From NCBI RefSeq assembly GCF_006345825.1, contig NZ_VCIX01000077.1, forward strand, positions 1 through 64,000: a stretch of 64,000 nt of DNA, in the 5' to 3' direction. The stretch comes from Paenibacillus paridis. GTDB lineage: Bacteria > Bacillota > Bacilli > Paenibacillales > Paenibacillaceae. Shown here in pieces: positions 17,946 to 26,650 of this stretch (position 1 is the first letter of the stretch; each line of letters starts with the position of its first letter). Position numbers and translations under genes: made by a program. The notes below the pieces were generated by a model, which searched no databases, was not told where the DNA came from, and saw only the letters and a program-made list of their open reading frames with translations.

Positions 17946-18368
17946 ATGGCAGTCATTAAAACCAACTCCGAGGATACAAAAATGCTGGCCCGTCTAATGC
18001 GTGCCGAAGCTGAGGGCGAAGGTGAGCTCGGAATGCTGATGGTTGGCAATGTCGGCGTGAACCGCGTCCGCGGCAATTGCCTGGACTTCAGAAATATCCG
18101 CTCCATACCGGATATGGTGTACCAAAGCCCTGGCGGGTTCGAGGCAATAACCAAAGGTTATTTCTATCAGAGCGCACGGGACAAAGATATCCGATTAGCC
18201 CAAAGGATTATAAATGGAGAGCGCCAGCATCCTGCTTCCAATGCTCTTTGGTTTTTCCGTCCGGCAGGCGACTGCCCCGACACTTGGTATGACCAGTCCA
18301 ACAGCGGTAGATACAAGGCTCATTGCTTCTTCATTCCAACGCCTGAGGATTGCCCCTCCGTCTATTAA
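17946..18368 (+). CDS. cwlJ: Spore cortex-lytic/germination hydrolase CwlJ
   Basis: A 140-residue SleB/CwlJ-domain protein without a signal peptide, matching the length and start of B. subtilis CwlJ. The segment LLARLMRAEAEGEGE-like (here MLARLMRAEAEG) carries the likely catalytic glutamates, and GYFYQSARD and WFFRPAGDCP are conserved. CwlJ sits in the coat/outer cortex and degrades cortex peptidoglycan during germination. It is followed directly by gerQ, which is needed for CwlJ localisation; the pair is conserved in spore formers. The nearest SD-like GGGAAG is rather far (about 15 nt) from the ATG. Confidence 0.9.
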   Translation: MAVIKTNSEDTKMLARLMRAEAEGEGELGMLMVGNVGVNRVRGNCLDFRNIRSIPDMVYQSPGGFEAITKGYFYQSARDKDIRLAQRIINGERQHPASNALWFFRPAGDCPDTWYDQSNSGRYKAHCFFIPTPEDCPSVY

Positions 18369-18404
18369 AATCATTTCTAATGTGTGAAAGCGAGGAATTT
18401 TAAC

Positions 18405-18965
18405 ATGTCTAACGGTTATGGTTACAAAAATCAGGTAAGTCCCGCGAATACAGGTCCAACCCAAGGCTACGGCCACTATGGTTATCCAATGGGCATGCAG
18501 CAGCAGCCAATGGCTATGCAGCAACCAATGGCCATGCAGCAAGCCACCACATTCCCTGCTTTCCAGGCGCAAGCTCCACAAATGTCGCCGCCTATGGTTC
18601 CGAGCGGTTCATTTATTACGCCATCAGGGGGCAATATCGTTACGCTGCCCGCCGTTGAGGAATCCTATGTAGAAAACATATTGCGTCTTAATCGCGGCAA
18701 GATGGCGACTTTCTACATGACATATGAAAACAACCGTGAGTGGAACGCTAAAATTTTCAAAGGCATTATTGAGGCTGCCGGTCGCGATCATATCATCATC
18801 AGCGATCCTTCGACAGGTATGCGTTACTTACTTTTAACGCTCAATCTTGATTACGTGACCTTCGATGAGCCAATCGCTTATGAATATCCGTTTCAAGGCG
18901 GCGTCGTAAGCTCATCAACGCCACTTGGAACGGCAACCCTGGGCACAGTCAATTCTAGCCGTTAA
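18405..18965 (+). CDS. gerQ: Spore coat protein GerQ
   Basis: A 186-residue protein. The N-terminal third is rich in Gln, Met and Pro with short MQQ/AMQQP repeats, typical of transglutaminase-crosslinked coat proteins. The C-terminal conserved domain (about 85-165) contains ENILRLNRGKMATFYMTYEN-like sequence and the DHIIISDPSTGMRYLL block diagnostic for GerQ. It is required for CwlJ assembly into the coat. The start is the ATG with GCGAGG nine nt upstream. Its stop overlaps that of the convergent gene by 4 bp, with no terminator between. Confidence 0.9.
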   Translation: MSNGYGYKNQVSPANTGPTQGYGHYGYPMGMQQQPMAMQQPMAMQQATTFPAFQAQAPQMSPPMVPSGSFITPSGGNIVTLPAVEESYVENILRLNRGKMATFYMTYENNREWNAKIFKGIIEAAGRDHIIISDPSTGMRYLLLTLNLDYVTFDEPIAYEYPFQGGVVSSSTPLGTATLGTVNSSR

Positions 18966-19264
18966 TTCCCCTTGGCTGCGCCAGGATGCACCGGTTTAAA
19001 GGTCCAGATATGCATCTTAGCCGCTCCTCCCTCGATCCATTCCGATATGCGATACCAAGAAGAACGCTCCCCGCAGCGTTCTTCTTTTATTTGCTCCGCT
19101 TCCTCGGCCGTTGCAGCGTTCCACACCTCCACGAACAAGCCTGGCTGATCTGTTCCTTCATATAAATAGAGGTTAGTCATGCCCTTGAGCAGATCACCCG
19201 TGTAGGCCAAATATTGCTCCCGCATTTGCGGCATGATACGATATTCTGCAAAACAAATATACAT
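18962..19264 (-). CDS. Small conserved protein, unknown (possible dimeric alpha/beta barrel)
   Basis: A 100-residue soluble protein. The pattern MYICFAEYRI..., then LYEGTDQPGLFVEVW, then a helix with EEAEQIKEER and a final MHIWTFKPV strand, is compatible with the ferredoxin-like dimeric alpha/beta barrel fold (ABM/NIPSNAP-like), but I do not recognise a named family. AAAGGAG precedes the ATG. It is convergent with gerQ, overlapping at the stop codons, and divergent from the YfhP-like gene. Confidence 0.55.
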   Translation of the reverse strand: MYICFAEYRIMPQMREQYLAYTGDLLKGMTNLYLYEGTDQPGLFVEVWNAATAEEAEQIKEERCGERSSWYRISEWIEGGAAKMHIWTFKPVHPGAAKGN

Positions 19265-19354
19265 TTCCCTTCAGTCTCCTTTGGCTGGTATTGATAAAGT
19301 TCCCTTTCTCCGTCGATACTAAACGTGATCATTATGAATACAGGAGGAATGGAC

Positions 19355-20341
19355 TTGGATACTGGCACACATCTTGTCATGGGCATTGGCCTCGCCGGTC
19401 TTGCAGCCGTCGATCCCGTCGTTGCAGCAGATACATCGATTCATACCGCGGTATTGCTCGGTACAGTAATCGGATCGCAGGCTCCAGACTTGGACGGGCT
19501 GCTGCGATTAAAAGGGAACGCCGTTTACATTCGCAATCATCGCGGAATTTCCCATTCGCTTCCTGCCATTGCGATTTGGACTTTATTAATAACCGGCATT
19601 CTGCAGCTCTTTTACCGCGGTTCCTTGCCATGGCTCCATATCGGAGGCTGGGTGCTGCTTGCCGTTTGCGTCCACGTGTTTACGGATTTATTTAATACGT
19701 ATGGCACGCAAGCGATGAGGCCTTTCACGGAAAAGTGGATTTCATGGAATATCATCCATATTTTTGATCCCATTATTTTCACTGCACATGTCATAGCTAT
19801 TTTACTGTGGGCAGGCGGCTTCGTAAATCCTGCATTTCTTTTTCCTCTCATGTATTTGTTCCTCGCCATCTATTTCGTATGGCGAACATTGACGGCCAGA
19901 AGCACCGTCCAGAGAATGAAGAAGCTTGATGACGAATATGAAGAGGGCGATGTTTACATCGCAATTCCAACGATCTCCTTGTCTGTATGGAATATTGTGA
20001 AGCAAGCAAAAAGCGGCGGCTTCGTCATTGGCAATTTGCGCGGCAGCTCTTTAAAATGGCTGGACAGAGTCCAGTGCTCTGAGCATCCGGCCGTAGCCAA
20101 ATCCAAAAACGATCCCGCGATCCGCTCCTTTTTATATTTTACAAGCTTCGCTTGCGCCGACGTTCGGGAGCATCATTGGGGCTTTGAAGTCAGATGGTGC
20201 GACGTGCGGTATCGTCACCGCAAGCAATATCCGTTCGTAGGCGTGCTTCTTATGAATAAGAAATACGAGACCATCGGTTCCTATGTTGGCTGGTTAAGCG
20301 ACGAGCGTTTGATGAAGAGACTTCGCATGGATACTTATTGA
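19355..20341 (+). CDS. YfhP-like membrane-bound metal-dependent hydrolase (DUF457)
   Basis: A 328-residue polytopic protein of the YdjM/YfhP (DUF457) group. It begins DTGTHLVMGIGLAGLA, and the conserved metal-binding type motifs are QAPDLDGLLR and HRGISHSL, with HVFTDLFNTYGTQAMRPF later. The hydrophobic N-terminal half is followed by a soluble C-terminal half of about 150 residues. Function is unknown; B. subtilis YfhP has been described as a regulator near YfhQ. I chose a TTG start (7 nt from AGGAGG), which matches the family N-terminus; the two in-frame ATGs upstream are too close to or before the SD. Confidence 0.75.
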   Translation: MDTGTHLVMGIGLAGLAAVDPVVAADTSIHTAVLLGTVIGSQAPDLDGLLRLKGNAVYIRNHRGISHSLPAIAIWTLLITGILQLFYRGSLPWLHIGGWVLLAVCVHVFTDLFNTYGTQAMRPFTEKWISWNIIHIFDPIIFTAHVIAILLWAGGFVNPAFLFPLMYLFLAIYFVWRTLTARSTVQRMKKLDDEYEEGDVYIAIPTISLSVWNIVKQAKSGGFVIGNLRGSSLKWLDRVQCSEHPAVAKSKNDPAIRSFLYFTSFACADVREHHWGFEVRWCDVRYRHRKQYPFVGVLLMNKKYETIGSYVGWLSDERLMKRLRMDTY

Positions 20342-20351
20342 TATTGACGCG

Positions 20352-20393
20352 GGAAAGCCCTTGGCGCAAAATAGAGGGGGCTTTCTTTTTTTT
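20352..20393 (+). terminator. Terminator after the YfhP-like gene
   Basis: GAAAGCCC and GGGCTTTC arms followed by seven or more Ts. Confidence 0.8.
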
Positions 20394-20420
20394 GAGCGTT
20401 GAACGTGCTTAAACAGCAAA

Positions 20421-20446
20421 GAAGCCCAAGGCATGCCTTGGGCTTC
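20421..20446 (-). terminator. Terminator-like perfect palindrome after the SASP gene
   Basis: Perfect 26-bp palindrome centred on GGCATGCC, with GAAGCCCAAGG arms. On the reverse strand it is followed by TTTGCTG, a weak U-tract, 26 bp beyond the SASP stop. Confidence 0.6.
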
Positions 20447-20472
20447 AATTCTTCATTGTGTATTAGTAGCAA

Positions 20473-20688
20473 TTAGCGGTTGCCGCCAGAAAGCTGTTGT
20501 TCAGCAATTTGGACTAGCTTTTTCGTAATGTAGCCACCTAGGGAGCCTGCATCGCGAGTTGAAACGTTACCGTAGTAACCATCTTGAGGAATTTGCACGC
20601 CCAGCTCTTGTGCTGCCTCAAGTTTCATTTGTTGTAGTGCTTGGTTTGCTTGTGGTACAACGAGTTGATTGCTTCTGCTTCCTGCCAT
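20473..20688 (-). CDS. Alpha/beta-type small acid-soluble spore protein
   Basis: A 71-residue DNA-binding SASP that coats spore DNA and is degraded at germination. The GPR protease site region reads MKLEAAQELGV, and the second conserved block is GNVSTRDAGSLGGYITKKLV. The ATG has GAAAGGAGC about ten nt upstream; an upstream in-frame extension has no ribosome-binding site and would include the promoter. The SigG-like promoter agrees with forespore expression. Confidence 0.95.
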   Translation of the reverse strand: MAGSRSNQLVVPQANQALQQMKLEAAQELGVQIPQDGYYGNVSTRDAGSLGGYITKKLVQIAEQQLSGGNR

Positions 20689-20744
20689 AATGTATTGCTC
20701 CTTTCGTCCTCTGCACTTTGATGTGTGTTGCAAGCTTGCAAGCT

Positions 20745-20773
20745 TATTATGTGCACTGTCACAGAAACTATTC
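20745..20773 (-). promoter_or_regulatory. SigG-type forespore promoter of the SASP gene
   Basis: Reverse strand: GAATA, 17 nt, CATAATA. Both boxes fit the SigG consensus (GHATR, 17-18 nt, CATWHTA), about 57 bp before the ATG. Confidence 0.7.
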
Positions 20774-20821
20774 TTAAATCTAAAAAAATATATTGACGAT
20801 TTGTGAAGGAGAGAAAATACC

Positions 20822-20998
20822 GTGTCCAAACCGCTTTCTTTGTTCTTTTCTGTGCTAGCCATTCTCTTTATGAGCGCGATGGCTGTCTCCATTAGTTATA
20901 GTGGCTGGCTGGTATTGTTATTCGGTTCGCTTAGCCTTTTCACCATTGGAGCAGGCTTCATCGTGAAGGCGCGCCTGCGCAGAAAGAAACAAGGCTGA
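20822..20998 (+). CDS. DUF5325-like two-helix membrane peptide
   Basis: A 58-residue peptide starting with GTG behind GAAGGAGAG. Two hydrophobic helices (about 5-24 and 28-46) are followed by a basic tail RLRRKKQG. It resembles the DUF5325 (YlaF-like) family of small membrane proteins of unknown function. A terminator overlaps its stop codon, supporting a real transcription unit. It is divergent from the SASP gene. Confidence 0.6.
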   Translation: MSKPLSLFFSVLAILFMSAMAVSISYSGWLVLLFGSLSLFTIGAGFIVKARLRRKKQG

Positions 20999-21021
20999 CG
21001 CAAGCGCCAGCCTTGTTTTTT
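20989..21021 (+). terminator. Terminator of the DUF5325-like gene
   Basis: CAAGGCTG, loop ACGCAAGCGC, CAGCCTTG, then TTTTTT. Confidence 0.85.
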
Positions 21022-21031
21022 CCTCGATCCA

Positions 21032-22021
21032 TTATGCTCGGGGCGCAAGAAAGCCCATAAGCTCTTTCACTTCTGCAAGCGTACGATCTGCAATAACAGA
21101 AGCACGCTCAGCCCCTTGTTTCAATATCTGATGAATCTCGCCCGAGCTGCGAATCTCATGATACCTAGCCTGCAATGGCTCGATCACAGAAACAACATGC
21201 TCTGCTAGCTCCTTTTTGAACGGCCCGTAGCCTTGCCCCTCATAACGAGCCTCAATTTCTTCAATACTCATATTGGCACAATGCGAATAGATGCTGATTA
21301 GATTGCTAACTTCCGGTTTGTTCGCAGGGTCATATTTTACTTCACGCCCGGAATCGGTCGTCGCCCGGCTGATTTTTTTGCGGATAACGTCCGGTGGATC
21401 AAGCAAAGCAATAAAGCTGCCTGCGTTCGGATTGCTTTTGCTCATTTTCTTGCTGGCATCGTCGAGAGACATCACTCTGGCGCCAACCTTCGGAATATAT
21501 GGCTCCGGAAGCGTGAAGTAGTTGCCGAATCTTGTATTAAAGCGGTGCGCCAGATCGCGAGTCAGCTCCAAATGCTGCTTCTGGTCGTCGCCCACAGGCA
21601 CGAGGTCTGCATTATAGACCAAAATATCGGCGGCCATGAGCGTTGGATAAACGAATAAGCCCGCGCCAACCGAATCTTTGCCTGACGATTTATCTTTGAA
21701 CTGCGTCATTCTCTCTAGCTCGCCCATATTGGCAAGCGTCGTAAACAACCAGCCAAGTTCTGCATGGGCCCTCACATGGGATTGAACGAATACATTGGCT
21801 TTCAGCGGATCAATGCCCGCAGCAATAAACAAAGCGGCTACCGCCTCCGTCTGTTCTCTCAGCGCTGCTGGCTCCTGAGGAACCGAGATCGCATGAAGAT
21901 CCACAACCATAAAGAAACATTCCTCCGTATGCTGCAGCTTTACGAAGTTTCGCATGGCTCCGATATAGTTTCCGAGTGTAAGCTGCCCGCTTGGCTGAAT
22001 GCCGGAAAGTACTTTTTTCAT
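21032..22021 (-). CDS. trpS: Tryptophanyl-tRNA synthetase
   Basis: A 329-residue class I aminoacyl-tRNA synthetase that charges tRNA-Trp. It begins MKKVLSGIQPSGQLTLGNYI, containing the HIGH-type signature TLGNY; the KMSKS motif appears as KKMSKSNPN. Length and start match B. subtilis TrpS. The ATG follows AAGGGGTAG; the longer in-frame reading extends into the T-box leader and is not used. Expression is governed by the T-box immediately upstream. Confidence 0.97.
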   Translation of the reverse strand: MKKVLSGIQPSGQLTLGNYIGAMRNFVKLQHTEECFFMVVDLHAISVPQEPAALREQTEAVAALFIAAGIDPLKANVFVQSHVRAHAELGWLFTTLANMGELERMTQFKDKSSGKDSVGAGLFVYPTLMAADILVYNADLVPVGDDQKQHLELTRDLAHRFNTRFGNYFTLPEPYIPKVGARVMSLDDASKKMSKSNPNAGSFIALLDPPDVIRKKISRATTDSGREVKYDPANKPEVSNLISIYSHCANMSIEEIEARYEGQGYGPFKKELAEHVVSVIEPLQARYHEIRSSGEIHQILKQGAERASVIADRTLAEVKELMGFLAPRA

Positions 22022-22074
22022 CTTAATTCTACCCCTTTTCATCATCAATTTCTGGACTGGCCAGCTTATCAAAA

Positions 22075-22335
22075 AACGCAAAAAATCCCCCGCCGCAAGG
22101 GACGAGGGACCGTGGTGCCACCCTAATTCGCTTATGGAACGCTTGTTATACAAAAGCGCTTGTTCATCCATAAGCCTTGATGCTCCGTAACGGGGAGCTG
22201 CCGTACAAACATATAAAGGAGGCTATTGCCGTCCGTTTCCGCATGTAGGCTCCGGGCCCCATTCAGCATCGTTGCTTGCGCCGGTTCGCACCCTCCACCG
22301 GCTCTCTGCACGCAAAACAATCGAGCTTACTTATT
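22075..22335 (-). promoter_or_regulatory. T-box riboswitch leader of trpS (Trp specifier)
   Basis: The reverse strand carries the T-box sequence AGGGTGGCACCACGG (22109-22123), whose central UGGCA/UGGN bulge pairs with the tRNA acceptor end. It is followed by a GC-rich stem and TTTTTT (terminator, about 22078-22105). Upstream, Stem I includes AGAG and GGTG-type elements, and GAA-TGG at about 22259-22264 gives a Trp specifier. Uncharged tRNA-Trp should stabilise the antiterminator and allow trpS transcription. A small frame inside the leader is not a gene. Confidence 0.92.
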
Positions 22336-22404
22336 CCCATCATTGCATTTAAAACGATTATACCTTTGTGAATCATAAAGTCAAGCGGATAAAAAATTGT
22401 CCTA

Positions 22405-22433
22405 TTGTAAGGCGTACGAGCATACGCTATACT
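22405..22433 (+). promoter_or_regulatory. SigA promoter of the permease pair
   Basis: TTGTAA, 17 nt, TATACT, with the predicted transcription start near 22440, inside the Zur-like box. Confidence 0.6.
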
Positions 22434-22436
22434 GAT

Positions 22437-22455
22437 AATCGTAATCCTTACAATG
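22437..22455 (+). promoter_or_regulatory. Candidate Zur box
   Basis: AATCGTAATCCTTACAATG compared with the Bacillus Zur consensus AATCGTAATnATTACGATT: the left half is perfect and the right half matches about 6 of 9. It sits just downstream of the -10 box, a position suited to repression. Confidence 0.5.
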
Positions 22456-22473
22456 AAGAGAGGATATTACACT

Positions 22474-23493
22474 ATGCTCAAATTTTTATTTCGCTTCGGC
22501 ACTCCCCTAATCGGGGCAGGATGTCTAGTTATGCTGGCTCTTATCTTAACGAACCGAGAACTGCCCGCGCATCTTTTCAGCAGTGCCAATTTGCAATCGT
22601 TCAAGATATTGTTCATAAGCATTATATTGGAGGCTTTCCCCTTTATTTTGCTTGGTGTCGTTTTTTCCGCTTTGCTTCAGGTGTTTGTCACCGATGCTAT
22701 GATAAAAAAATTCACCCCCAAAAATCCCATTGCCGGCGTGCTATTCGGCGCCTTGCTTGGGCTGCTTTTTCCTTTATGCGAGTGCGGCATGATCCCGGTC
22801 GTCCGCCGCCTCATCCGCAAAGGAATGCCTGCCTACATAGGTATCGTTTATTTATTGGCCGGTCCCATCGTCAACCCTATCGTTTACGCGTCGACGTTCA
22901 CAGCCTTCCGGACGACACCGACCATGGCTTACTCCAGAATGGGACTAGCTTTTGCCGTTTCGGTCATTGTCGGTTTGCTTTTATACAAGTTCATGCGCAG
23001 GAGCCCTCTTAAATCAGTGACCCCTGCAAGCTTTGCCCCTCACGGGCATTCGCATAGCCATGATCACGATTCGGCTGGCAAAGGCTTCCGGGGCCGTATC
23101 GCTTCGATTCTCTCTCATGCTTCGGACGAGTTTTTCGAAATGGGCAAGTATTTAATATTCGGCGCTCTTCTGACAGCCGTGCTTCAGACCGTCATTGACC
23201 GCAGCACCCTGACTGCTTTTGCTGATCAGCCCTTATTTTCCTATTTGTTTATGATGGGTTTTGCTTTTATATTATCGATCTGCTCAACATCCGATGCTTT
23301 TATTGCATCGTCATTCAGCGGGATGTTCGATTTCGGTCCGCTGCTTGCTTTCCTCGTGTTCGGGCCAATGATCGATCTCAAAAACACGCTCATGCTGCTG
23401 ACTACGTTTCGTGTTAAGTTCGTATTAATCCTTATTGCTTTAACCGCAGGCCTGACCTTGGTTGGCGCCTGGATCATGGAGGTATTGCTATGA
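22474..23493 (+). CDS. UPF0718-type permease (YcgR-like) with His-rich loop
   Basis: A 339-residue polytopic permease of the DUF318/UPF0718 group, comprising two hydrophobic repeats. Repeat 1 contains PLCECGMIPVVRRLIRKGMP, with a conserved Cys-x-Cys, and repeat 2 contains CSTSDAFIASSF. Between them is a His-rich cytoplasmic stretch (HGHSHSHDHD) that suggests zinc or other metal contact. The start is the ATG behind GAGAGGA rather than an ATG seven codons earlier. The next gene overlaps by 4 bp. A Zur-like box overlaps the transcription start, so zinc-repressed expression is likely. Confidence 0.78.
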   Translation: MLKFLFRFGTPLIGAGCLVMLALILTNRELPAHLFSSANLQSFKILFISIILEAFPFILLGVVFSALLQVFVTDAMIKKFTPKNPIAGVLFGALLGLLFPLCECGMIPVVRRLIRKGMPAYIGIVYLLAGPIVNPIVYASTFTAFRTTPTMAYSRMGLAFAVSVIVGLLLYKFMRRSPLKSVTPASFAPHGHSHSHDHDSAGKGFRGRIASILSHASDEFFEMGKYLIFGALLTAVLQTVIDRSTLTAFADQPLFSYLFMMGFAFILSICSTSDAFIASSFSGMFDFGPLLAFLVFGPMIDLKNTLMLLTTFRVKFVLILIALTAGLTLVGAWIMEVLL

Positions 23494-24401
23494 CACATCA
23501 TCTCATTCGAGCAGCCATCTTGACCGGATTTGCCATGTTTATCGTATACCTTGACCGGACTGGAGAAATGATGCTTTATATTGCGCCCAGGATGGAGCTT
23601 TATGTTAAGCTCTCGGCAATAGGGCTATATGCCGCTGCCATTTACCAAGTCTACGCTGCTTTGCAAAAACGGCTCGGCCATGCTAACCCGGCATGTGATT
23701 GCGCACAGGAACCCTCGCCATCGATCTTCAAGAACATCATCATTTATGGGCTGTTTGTGTTTCCTTTACTGCTTGGGTTTCTCGTTCCCACAGGAACGCT
23801 TGGCAGCGCGCTCGCCTCCAAAAAAGGCGTTAGCCTAACGGGGATCAGCGGATACGAACGAACTTCCGCTCCAAACCCGCTTGCCCCAATCGGTGTAACT
23901 TCAGCAGAGGCGTCTCCTGCACCTGCCCAGCAGCCCAATGCGACCGCCACGGATTCTTTGGCATTACTATTTCCATATGACGAATATACGGAAGCCCATG
24001 CGGCATACGGGAAGAAGCTGTACGCGCAATCGCTTATCTCCGTTCCCGAGAAACAATTTATCGAGACCTTAACAACGCTTGACCTGTACCGCGAGGCATT
24101 TATGGGCAAAGAAATTGAACTGACTGGTTTTGTCTATCGCGAAGAAGACATGGGGCGCGAGCGCCTCGCCGTTAGCCGATTCGCGATGAACTGCTGCTCT
24201 GCGGATGCGCTTCCCTACGGCTTGATGATTATTTGGCCAAAAGCGAATGATTACGCCAAAGATGAATGGATCTCTGTGAGAGGATTCTTGACCACTTCCA
24301 CTTACATGGGCAATGAGATCATCACGTTGGAGGCCATCAAACTCGAACGCATTAAAGCTCCTGAATCCCCTTACGTGTATCCCGACCTCGATTTTGGCTG
24401 A
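23490..24401 (+). CDS. TIGR03943-type putative permease subunit (YcgQ-like)
   Basis: A 303-residue protein with three or four N-terminal helices and a C-terminal extracytoplasmic or soluble domain from about residue 165. The domain includes KEIELTGFVYRE and RFAMNCCSADALPYGLMI, with a conserved Cys-Cys. It resembles the UPF0703/TIGR03943 family that is always paired with the UPF0718 permease. A Pro/Ala-rich linker of about 30 residues precedes the domain. The 4-bp overlap with the upstream gene implies coupled translation. Role inferred: membrane complex for metal-related transport. Confidence 0.75.
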   Translation: MTHHLIRAAILTGFAMFIVYLDRTGEMMLYIAPRMELYVKLSAIGLYAAAIYQVYAALQKRLGHANPACDCAQEPSPSIFKNIIIYGLFVFPLLLGFLVPTGTLGSALASKKGVSLTGISGYERTSAPNPLAPIGVTSAEASPAPAQQPNATATDSLALLFPYDEYTEAHAAYGKKLYAQSLISVPEKQFIETLTTLDLYREAFMGKEIELTGFVYREEDMGRERLAVSRFAMNCCSADALPYGLMIIWPKANDYAKDEWISVRGFLTTSTYMGNEIITLEAIKLERIKAPESPYVYPDLDFG

Positions 24402-24406
24402 TCGTC

Positions 24407-24443
24407 AAAGGAGGAGCTGGCACCAAGTGCCAGCTCCTCCTTT
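24407..24443. terminator. Bidirectional terminator
   Basis: Perfect 17-bp stem AAAGGAGGAGCTGGCAC with loop CAA, serving the permease pair and the convergent gene. Confidence 0.85.
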
Positions 24444-24452
24444 GCTCTATGT

Positions 24453-24857
24453 CTATTGTGAATCCCATAAATCATTTTTTCTCGGATAATAGCGTGAGTT
24501 CCAGTTGGCCATATTGTAATTCGACTCAAACAATATGCTTGCTGACCATGAATTGGCACTCGCCCTTACTGAGAAATCATAAAGAATTTCGCCATGCGTC
24601 CAATCCTTCCGATACCTCAGGGATTCGATCGCCATTTGCTTGAAGGCTTGTACCTGCGCTCCGGTCAATCCTTTATCCACGCTTTCAAACTTTCCGTTTT
24701 TGCTCTCAATCGGATGATGCCTGACTCCGAACTTCCCCACGGCATTATTTCTGATATGAATTAACACAGTGCCTGCTGTCGCATTAGTCAGTTCTCCCTC
24801 AAGCTGTCGAAACACAAATTCCACTTGCCTGGCAAGTGACGACGAATCCATTTGCAT
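24453..24857 (-). CDS. Hypothetical soluble protein
   Basis: A 134-residue soluble protein with no signal peptide or helix. Features: a predicted N-terminal helix, ATAGTVLIHIRNNAVGKFGVRHHPIES, and an aromatic C-terminus (NYNMANWNSRYYPRKNDLW). I do not recognise the family. It stands alone: terminator downstream, long AT-rich intergenic region upstream. Confidence 0.6.
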   Translation of the reverse strand: MQMDSSSLARQVEFVFRQLEGELTNATAGTVLIHIRNNAVGKFGVRHHPIESKNGKFESVDKGLTGAQVQAFKQMAIESLRYRKDWTHGEILYDFSVRASANSWSASILFESNYNMANWNSRYYPRKNDLWDSQ

Positions 24858-25371
24858 ACTAATTATCCTCCTTTATGATTTTTTGGATATGAGTTTCCAA
24901 TTAGACCTCAACGCATATTATATAGTTCATTTCTATCATTTTCAACAAATAAATTGATAATATTTTCAAATAATCATTATAATTCGACACAAAATTTATT
25001 TATTTTACTTTTTTTAACACAATTAAATAGAGACTTAGATTCCATTAAGCTGAAATTGAATCTTTTGTCGTAGGTTCGAACAACCCTATTTATAATCTAC
25101 ATCTTCATCTCCGAAGTCACGACTTTTGACATAGGTTTAAAGATAGATTCATTATCCAAATTTTTGTTACAGTAAATAAACAATATATAATCTCTTAACG
25201 GTAATGGTATCATTTTCTAATTATTGTTACACCGAAAAACGGTTTAGTATTTTCCGAAAAGCCGCTTGCGGTCCGTCATTTATATTTATTTTTTTATGAA
25301 ACGACAATTATAGACCAATTTCGCGGCGGGTGCTATAATATGGATATTCTAATAAAAGGAGCGCTTACATA
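24858..25371. other. AT-rich 514-bp intergenic region with promoters
   Basis: It separates divergent genes. A SigA-like promoter TTGTTA-16-TATAAT lies at 25164-25191, and an extended -10 TGCTATAAT lies at 25331-25339 before the MCP gene. An imperfect direct repeat, TTTTGTCGTAGGTT/TTTTGACATAGGTT, occurs at 25063 and 25124. No gene is supportable here. Confidence 0.5.
25331..25339 (+). promoter_or_regulatory. Extended -10 promoter of the MCP gene
   Basis: TGCTATAAT with no clear -35, 32 bp before the ATG, which has AAAAGGAG upstream. Confidence 0.5.
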
Positions 25372-26637
25372 ATGATCCAATGGTACTATTCGCTTTCCGT
25401 GCGCAATAAGCTGCTGATCACTTCTTATCTTAATTTAGCGGTGTTTGCCCTCATTATGCTTCTCATTTTATCCGTATCAGGTGGCTCGCTCATAGCTGGT
25501 ATTATTGTTACAATCATTATGGCTATCCTTACTCTCCCATTTGTTTCATTTATTGAGAGATCCATCAATAACTCCTTTGATGAAGTGAAAGGAACGGCGC
25601 TTCGTATTTCCAAAGGCGATTTCACACAAAAAATTGATACAAGCTCATCGTCCGCACTAGGCGAGCTCGGACATTCCTTTAACAGCATGATCGATAAGCT
25701 TCGCGATATTCTAACGGAGACAAGCAGCATTATCCGTCATGTATCGGATACCAGTCACAGCATTTTTGACAAAAACAATAATATTCAGATTGCCATGCAG
25801 CAAGTAGCGGCGAGCGCCAATGAACTTGCGACGGGTGCGAATGAAATTTCCGAGGATGTCTCGGACATGAGCGAATCCATTACCGAGATCGAGGAGAAGG
25901 TATCAGACTACGCTACTTCCACCAAAGAAATGAATACGCGTTCGGAGCAAACTCTTCAGCTCGTTGACAAAGGTATGAAAGCACTGGACGTCCAAGCAGA
26001 CGGCATGCGCCGCAACGTCGAGGCAACGGAGAAAGTTTCCGCTACGATCGAGGAGCTTGCCCGCAAGGCGAAAGGCATAAGCGCAATCACGACGACGATT
26101 TCGGATATAGCCGAGCAGACCAACCTTCTGTCACTGAACGCTTCCATTGAGGCAGCAAGGGCTGGCGAGCATGGCCGCGGCTTCGCGGTAGTCGCTCAGG
26201 AAGTGCGCAAGCTTGCAGAGGAATCCAGCGCCTCGACCAAAGAAGTGTTTAATTTAGTGAAAAGCATCGATGAAGGCATCAAACAAACGATCACTAACAT
26301 GAAAACCAACGAAGAGGTTGTAAAGCTGCAAACGGAGCATATTAAAGAATCGGAAATGGTTTTCTCAGAAATCGTCCAAAGCGTACAATTTATTACGGAC
26401 AAAATCTTTGTTTTCTCTCAGGAGAGCGATGTTATGCTTGAGAGCGCACGTAAAATTTCTGGAGCCATACAAAATATATCCGCCATTACTCAACAATCCG
26501 CTGCGGGTACCGAACAGGTGTCAGCATCCATGAACGAACAGATCGCTTCCGTTCAGGCCGTTGTAGAGGAAACGGAGCGGATGCGCACGATGGCCGCGCA
26601 ATTGCTCAGAACCATTAGCGTTTTCAAAATGAAGTAA
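25372..26637 (+). CDS. Methyl-accepting chemotaxis protein without an extracellular sensor domain
   Basis: A 421-residue chemoreceptor. Two hydrophobic helices at about 14-34 and 38-60 are separated by only a few residues, so there is no ligand-binding ectodomain. A HAMP domain (about 62-115) leads into a long signalling coiled coil. The hairpin tip is [38 protein letters not shown] sequence (about 243-285), where CheA/CheW bind. Such proteins sense membrane or cytoplasmic cues or work with partner proteins. It is monocistronic, with a terminator downstream. Confidence 0.88.
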   Translation: MIQWYYSLSVRNKLLITSYLNLAVFALIMLLILSVSGGSLIAGIIVTIIMAILTLPFVSFIERSINNSFDEVKGTALRISKGDFTQKIDTSSSSALGELGHSFNSMIDKLRDILTETSSIIRHVSDTSHSIFDKNNNIQIAMQQVAASANELATGANEISEDVSDMSESITEIEEKVSDYATSTKEMNTRSEQTLQLVDKGMKALDVQADGMRRNVEATEKVSATIEELARKAKGISAITTTISDIAEQTNLLSLNASIEAARAGEHGRGFAVVAQEVRKLAEESSASTKEVFNLVKSIDEGIKQTITNMKTNEEVVKLQTEHIKESEMVFSEIVQSVQFITDKIFVFSQESDVMLESARKISGAIQNISAITQQSAAGTEQVSASMNEQIASVQAVVEETERMRTMAAQLLRTISVFKMK

Positions 26638-26650
26638 GCCATAGAATTAA

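Noticed and set aside
17702..18154. Reverse-strand open frame over the cwlJ promoter and 5' end
   Set aside because: Overlaps the well-supported cwlJ gene and its promoter; no family resemblance.
22132..22320. Reverse-strand open frame upstream of trpS
   Set aside because: It lies inside the T-box leader and has no independent signals.
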